NCBI GenBank assembly: GCA_964625175.1
Contig: CAZVAO010000055.1
Coordinates: 1 to 15,304 of the forward strand
Direction of reading: 5' to 3'
Origin: CAZVAO01 sp964625175
GTDB lineage: Bacteria; Bacillota; UBA994; PWPR01
Length of the DNA: 15,304 nucleotides
Below are positions 13,984-15,304 of this stretch, one piece after another; the stretch's first letter is position 1, and each line of letters begins with the position of its first letter. The translations under genes were made by a program, and so were the position numbers. The notes beneath the pieces were generated by a model. It was not told the DNA's origin and ran no database searches. It was given only the letters and a program-made list of their open reading frames with translations.

Positions 13984-14511
13984 CTATAATTTTTCGACTT
14001 GATTAAAATCAAGTTCCAAGGGTATATCGCGTCCAAACATCGCCACGCGCACTTTCATACGCTTTCTTGGAGCGGAGACTTCTTCGACAACCCCTGTAAA
14101 GCTTGCAAAGGGACCATCAACAACCTTTACTTCTTCACCGATAGTAAATCTGATTTCTATTATCGGTTCAACTTTCCCACCCTCACCAAGTAGCTGATCT
14201 ACTTCGTGATCTTCAAGTGGAACAGGTCGAGATCCCGGTCCTACAAATCCGGTTACACCAGGCGTATTGCGCACGACATACCAAGAGTTCTCGTTCATGA
14301 TCATTTGTACCAGAACATAGCCAGGGAATATTTTGCGATCGAAAGTTTTAGTTTTGCCGTTCTTTACTTCGGTAACCTCTTCAGTAGGCACCTCTATACG
14401 AAAAATCAAATCTACTACTTCCATCGATTCAATGCGCTTTTCCATATTTGCTTTTACTTTGTTTTCATAACCTGAATAGGTATGAACAACATACCACTTT
14501 TTTTCAGCCAT
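13984..14511 (-). CDS. nusG: Transcription elongation and antitermination factor NusG
   Basis: NusG binds the beta' clamp helices across the cleft and couples RNA polymerase to the ribosome, Rho or pausing signals. The 175-residue length fits. The NGN domain runs from KKWYVVHTYSGYENKV to about residue 110 and includes FPGYVLVQM and VRNTPGVTGFVG. The KOW domain (about 123-175) begins IGEEVKVVDGPFASFTGVVE and ends LELDFNQVEKL. The start ATG at 14509-14511 is fixed by the conserved N-terminus, and a stop codon lies immediately upstream in frame. It has no Shine-Dalgarno at a normal distance: the AGGAGGG lies 20 bases upstream, separated by a small hairpin. It follows secE by 34 bases, the universal secE-nusG pairing. 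Confidence 0.97.
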   Translation of the reverse strand: MAEKKWYVVHTYSGYENKVKANMEKRIESMEVVDLIFRIEVPTEEVTEVKNGKTKTFDRKIFPGYVLVQMIMNENSWYVVRNTPGVTGFVGPGSRPVPLEDHEVDQLLGEGGKVEPIIEIRFTIGEEVKVVDGPFASFTGVVEEVSAPRKRMKVRVAMFGRDIPLELDFNQVEKL

Positions 14512-14515
14512 TCAA

Positions 14516-14538
14516 AACCGGATTAACCGTTCCCTCCT
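14516..14538 (-). promoter_or_regulatory. Unusual nusG ribosome binding site with intervening hairpin
   Basis: AGGAGGG (14532-14538) is 20 bases from the nusG ATG, well beyond the usual 5-9. The intervening bases AACGG-TTAAT-CCGGTT (14516-14531) can fold into a five-pair hairpin with one bulged G. Folding would leave only the four bases TTGA between the Shine-Dalgarno and the start codon. Confidence 0.5.
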
Positions 14539-14545
14539 GTCAATA

Positions 14546-14752
14546 CTAGAGAATTAGTTGCAGTAGCTGTGCGAAAATAGAGTCGAGAATGAGCATAAGT
14601 AGACTGACCCCAATAACGACAGCAATAACGACACCGGTAGCCTTAAAAAGCTCAGAGCGTGACGGCCAGTTTACTTTACGTAACTCAGCGCGTATATCTC
14701 TAAAAAATTTTATAATCGATTTCTTCTTCTTGGGCTGCACTTTTGCAGACAT
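14546..14752 (-). CDS. secE: Preprotein translocase subunit SecE
   Basis: SecE clamps and stabilises SecY in the SecYEG protein-export channel. The short, single-span Gram-positive form is seen: 68 residues from MSAKVQPKKKKS. A basic cytoplasmic start is followed by the conserved amphipathic segment FFRDIRAELRKVNWPSRSEL (about 18-37), then one membrane helix of Val, Ile and Leu residues (about 40-66). Two starts are possible. The ATG at 14750-14752 is ten bases from AAAGGA; a GTG at 14759-14761, adding MAI, is only one base from it and is less likely. An out-of-frame ATG overlaps that GTG. It lies 27 bases after rpmG and precedes nusG. Confidence 0.95.
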   Translation of the reverse strand: MSAKVQPKKKKSIIKFFRDIRAELRKVNWPSRSELFKATGVVIAVVIGVSLLMLILDSIFAQLLQLIL

Positions 14753-14779
14753 AATTGCCACATCCTTTAATTAATGCTA

Positions 14780-14929
14780 CTACCTAGTCTCCCGGTGCAA
14801 TGTGTGCTTTCGGCAGAACTTGCAATATTTGTTTAATTCTAATCGGTTATTGTGCGTTCGGCGATTCTTACTTGTTCTGTAATTACGCTGTTTGCATTCA
14901 GTACACGCCAATGTAATTCCAACGCGCAT
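14780..14929 (-). CDS. rpmG: 50S ribosomal protein L33, zinc-binding (C+) form
   Basis: L33 is a small protein of the large subunit near the E site. The frame reads MRVGITLACTECKQRNYRTS to the end LHRETR, 49 residues. Two CxxC pairs, C9/C12 and C36/C39, make this the zinc-binding paralogue. Bacteria that carry both forms often use the cysteine-free form under zinc limitation, and that copy is not in this window. The ATG at 14927-14929 has GGAGGTG six to seven bases upstream. The gene leads the rpmG-secE-nusG-rplK-rplA block and has a leader of about 65 bases. Confidence 0.96.
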   Translation of the reverse strand: MRVGITLACTECKQRNYRTSKNRRTHNNRLELNKYCKFCRKHTLHRETR

Positions 14930-15000
14930 AACGAGCACCTCCATCTAAAATATATATTTAAACTCACAAAAAATACACTTACGCATAAGAGTACCCCGTA

Positions 15001-15029
15001 ACAGTACCATACATAGACCTGAGTGTCAA
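15001..15029 (-). promoter_or_regulatory. Promoter of the rpmG-secE-nusG-rplK-rplA block
   Basis: TTGACA (15024-15029) is followed after 17 bases by TACTGT (15001-15006). The -10 is a weak match, but it is preceded by TGG, an extended -10. Transcription would start near 14995. It is weaker by eye than the rpoB and rpsL promoters and lacks their CATG dyad. Confidence 0.65.
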
Positions 15030-15185
15030 TGAAACAATCACAAATCTAATGACAAAAAACAGTTGTATTTGTAACTATTCTTCCATTTTTGTCTGCATCG
15101 TTCATACAAGTTATGTATAGGTCCACACTCGTGGTCATTGTTACTTCAGTTCACCAACAATTCAACCAACAGTATAGTCTGCTGT
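15030..15185. other. Intergenic stretch without a recognisable gene
   Basis: Between the tuf terminator and the rpmG promoter I see no tRNA, no convincing coding frame and no known RNA family. A 30-codon minus-strand frame (15046-15138) has no proper ribosome binding site. A TATACT at 15171-15176 directly follows the dyad GTCTG-TACAG-CAGAC but has no -35 at 16-18 bases. A small hairpin CCAC-GAGT-GTGG lies at about 15124-15135. Confidence 0.4.
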
Positions 15186-15232
15186 ACAGACAAGAATAGC
15201 ATGAGGTGGCTATTCAGTCAACCTCATGCTAT
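15186..15232 (-). terminator. Intrinsic terminator after the upstream tuf
   Basis: A perfect 12-bp stem ATAGCATGAGGT/ACCTCATGCTAT with a 13-base loop (15196-15232) starts 18 bases after the tuf stop. The following tail TCTTGTCTGT is only moderately T-rich, so termination may be partial. It separates this tuf from the rpmG block. Confidence 0.8.
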
Positions 15233-15250
15233 GACTTAACTCAATATAAC

Positions 15251-15304
15251 CTACTTAATAATTGTGGTAACGATGCCAGCGCCTACTGTGCGGCCACCTT
15301 CACG
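15251..15304 (-). CDS. tuf: Elongation factor Tu, C-terminal end of a second copy (cut by window edge)
   Basis: The last 17 residues read REGGRTVGAGIVTTIIK followed by TAG, the diagnostic EF-Tu C-terminus (domain III; the family consensus is REGGRTVGAGVV). The rest lies beyond the right edge. As the 5' part of another tuf is present at the left edge in its normal place after fusA, the genome has at least two tuf genes flanking this cluster, unless the assembly is circularly repeated. A terminator follows, so this copy is likely transcribed separately from rpmG. Confidence 0.93.
   Translation of the reverse strand, partial: REGGRTVGAGIVTTIIK

Noticed and set aside
14512..14545. TTGACA between secE and nusG as a promoter
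   Set aside because: No -10-like hexamer at 16-18 bases downstream; it is chance sequence next to the nusG Shine-Dalgarno.
15046..15138. 30-codon minus-strand frame upstream of rpmG
   Set aside because: It has no adequate ribosome binding site and no recognisable sequence.
15171..15199. Possible promoter with TATACT behind the tuf terminator
   Set aside because: No -35-like hexamer at 16-18 bases; the expected position falls in the terminator stem. Kept only as part of the unexplained gap.
14930..15250. tRNA gene between tuf and rpmG/secE, as found in some bacteria
   Set aside because: No T-arm sequence such as GTTCGAATC and no cloverleaf could be found on either strand.

Overview
The window is one strand-coherent piece of the bacterial str/rpo supercluster. 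Every gene lies on the minus strand, so it reads biologically from the right end to the left: tuf (3' end only) - rpmG - secE - nusG - rplK - rplA - rplJ - rplL - rpoB - rpoC - rpsL - rpsG - fusA - tuf (5' end only). The gene order, strong Shine-Dalgarno sequences, a four-cysteine L33, the Gram-positive style of RpoB/RpoC and an L10 leader of Firmicutes type point to a low-to-mid G+C member of the Bacillota, probably Clostridia or a neighbouring class. I cannot name the genus. There is no mobile element, CRISPR array, tRNA or rRNA.

Four transcription blocks can be read from promoters and terminators. (1) A terminator follows the upstream tuf, then a TTGACA/extended -10 promoter drives rpmG-secE-nusG-rplK-rplA, with a 23S-mimicking L1 operator in front of rplA. 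(2) A promoter directly after the rplA stop drives an L10-binding leader with an intrinsic attenuator, then rplJ-rplL, ending in a terminator. (3) A very strong promoter and a long, apparently multibranched leader precede rpoB-rpoC, ending in a terminator. (4) A second very strong promoter of almost the same architecture and a leader with four hairpins precede rpsL-rpsG-fusA-tuf. The block supplies the transcription core (beta, beta', NusG), the Sec translocon subunit SecE, the ribosomal stalk (L10, L12, L11), L1, L33, S12, S7 and the elongation factors. Ribosomal protein feedback can balance each block separately.

The genes are housekeeping and intact, but there are unusual details. A tandem duplication of about 65 residues sits in the beta lobe of RpoB. 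RpoC carries an insert of about 55 residues, resembling a barrel-sandwich hybrid, between the cysteines of its second zinc site. RpoB has a natural Thr at the rifampicin-pocket position equivalent to E. coli R529, and a 118-residue acidic C-terminal tail. CATG-N10-CATG dyads sit at identical places inside the rpoB and rpsL promoters. Two abutting perfect palindromes form the rplJ promoter. The rpoB leader is closed by an interrupted 18-bp stem. The nusG Shine-Dalgarno is too far from its start unless a small hairpin folds the gap away. The L7Ae-like gene often found between rpoC and rpsL in Firmicutes is absent.
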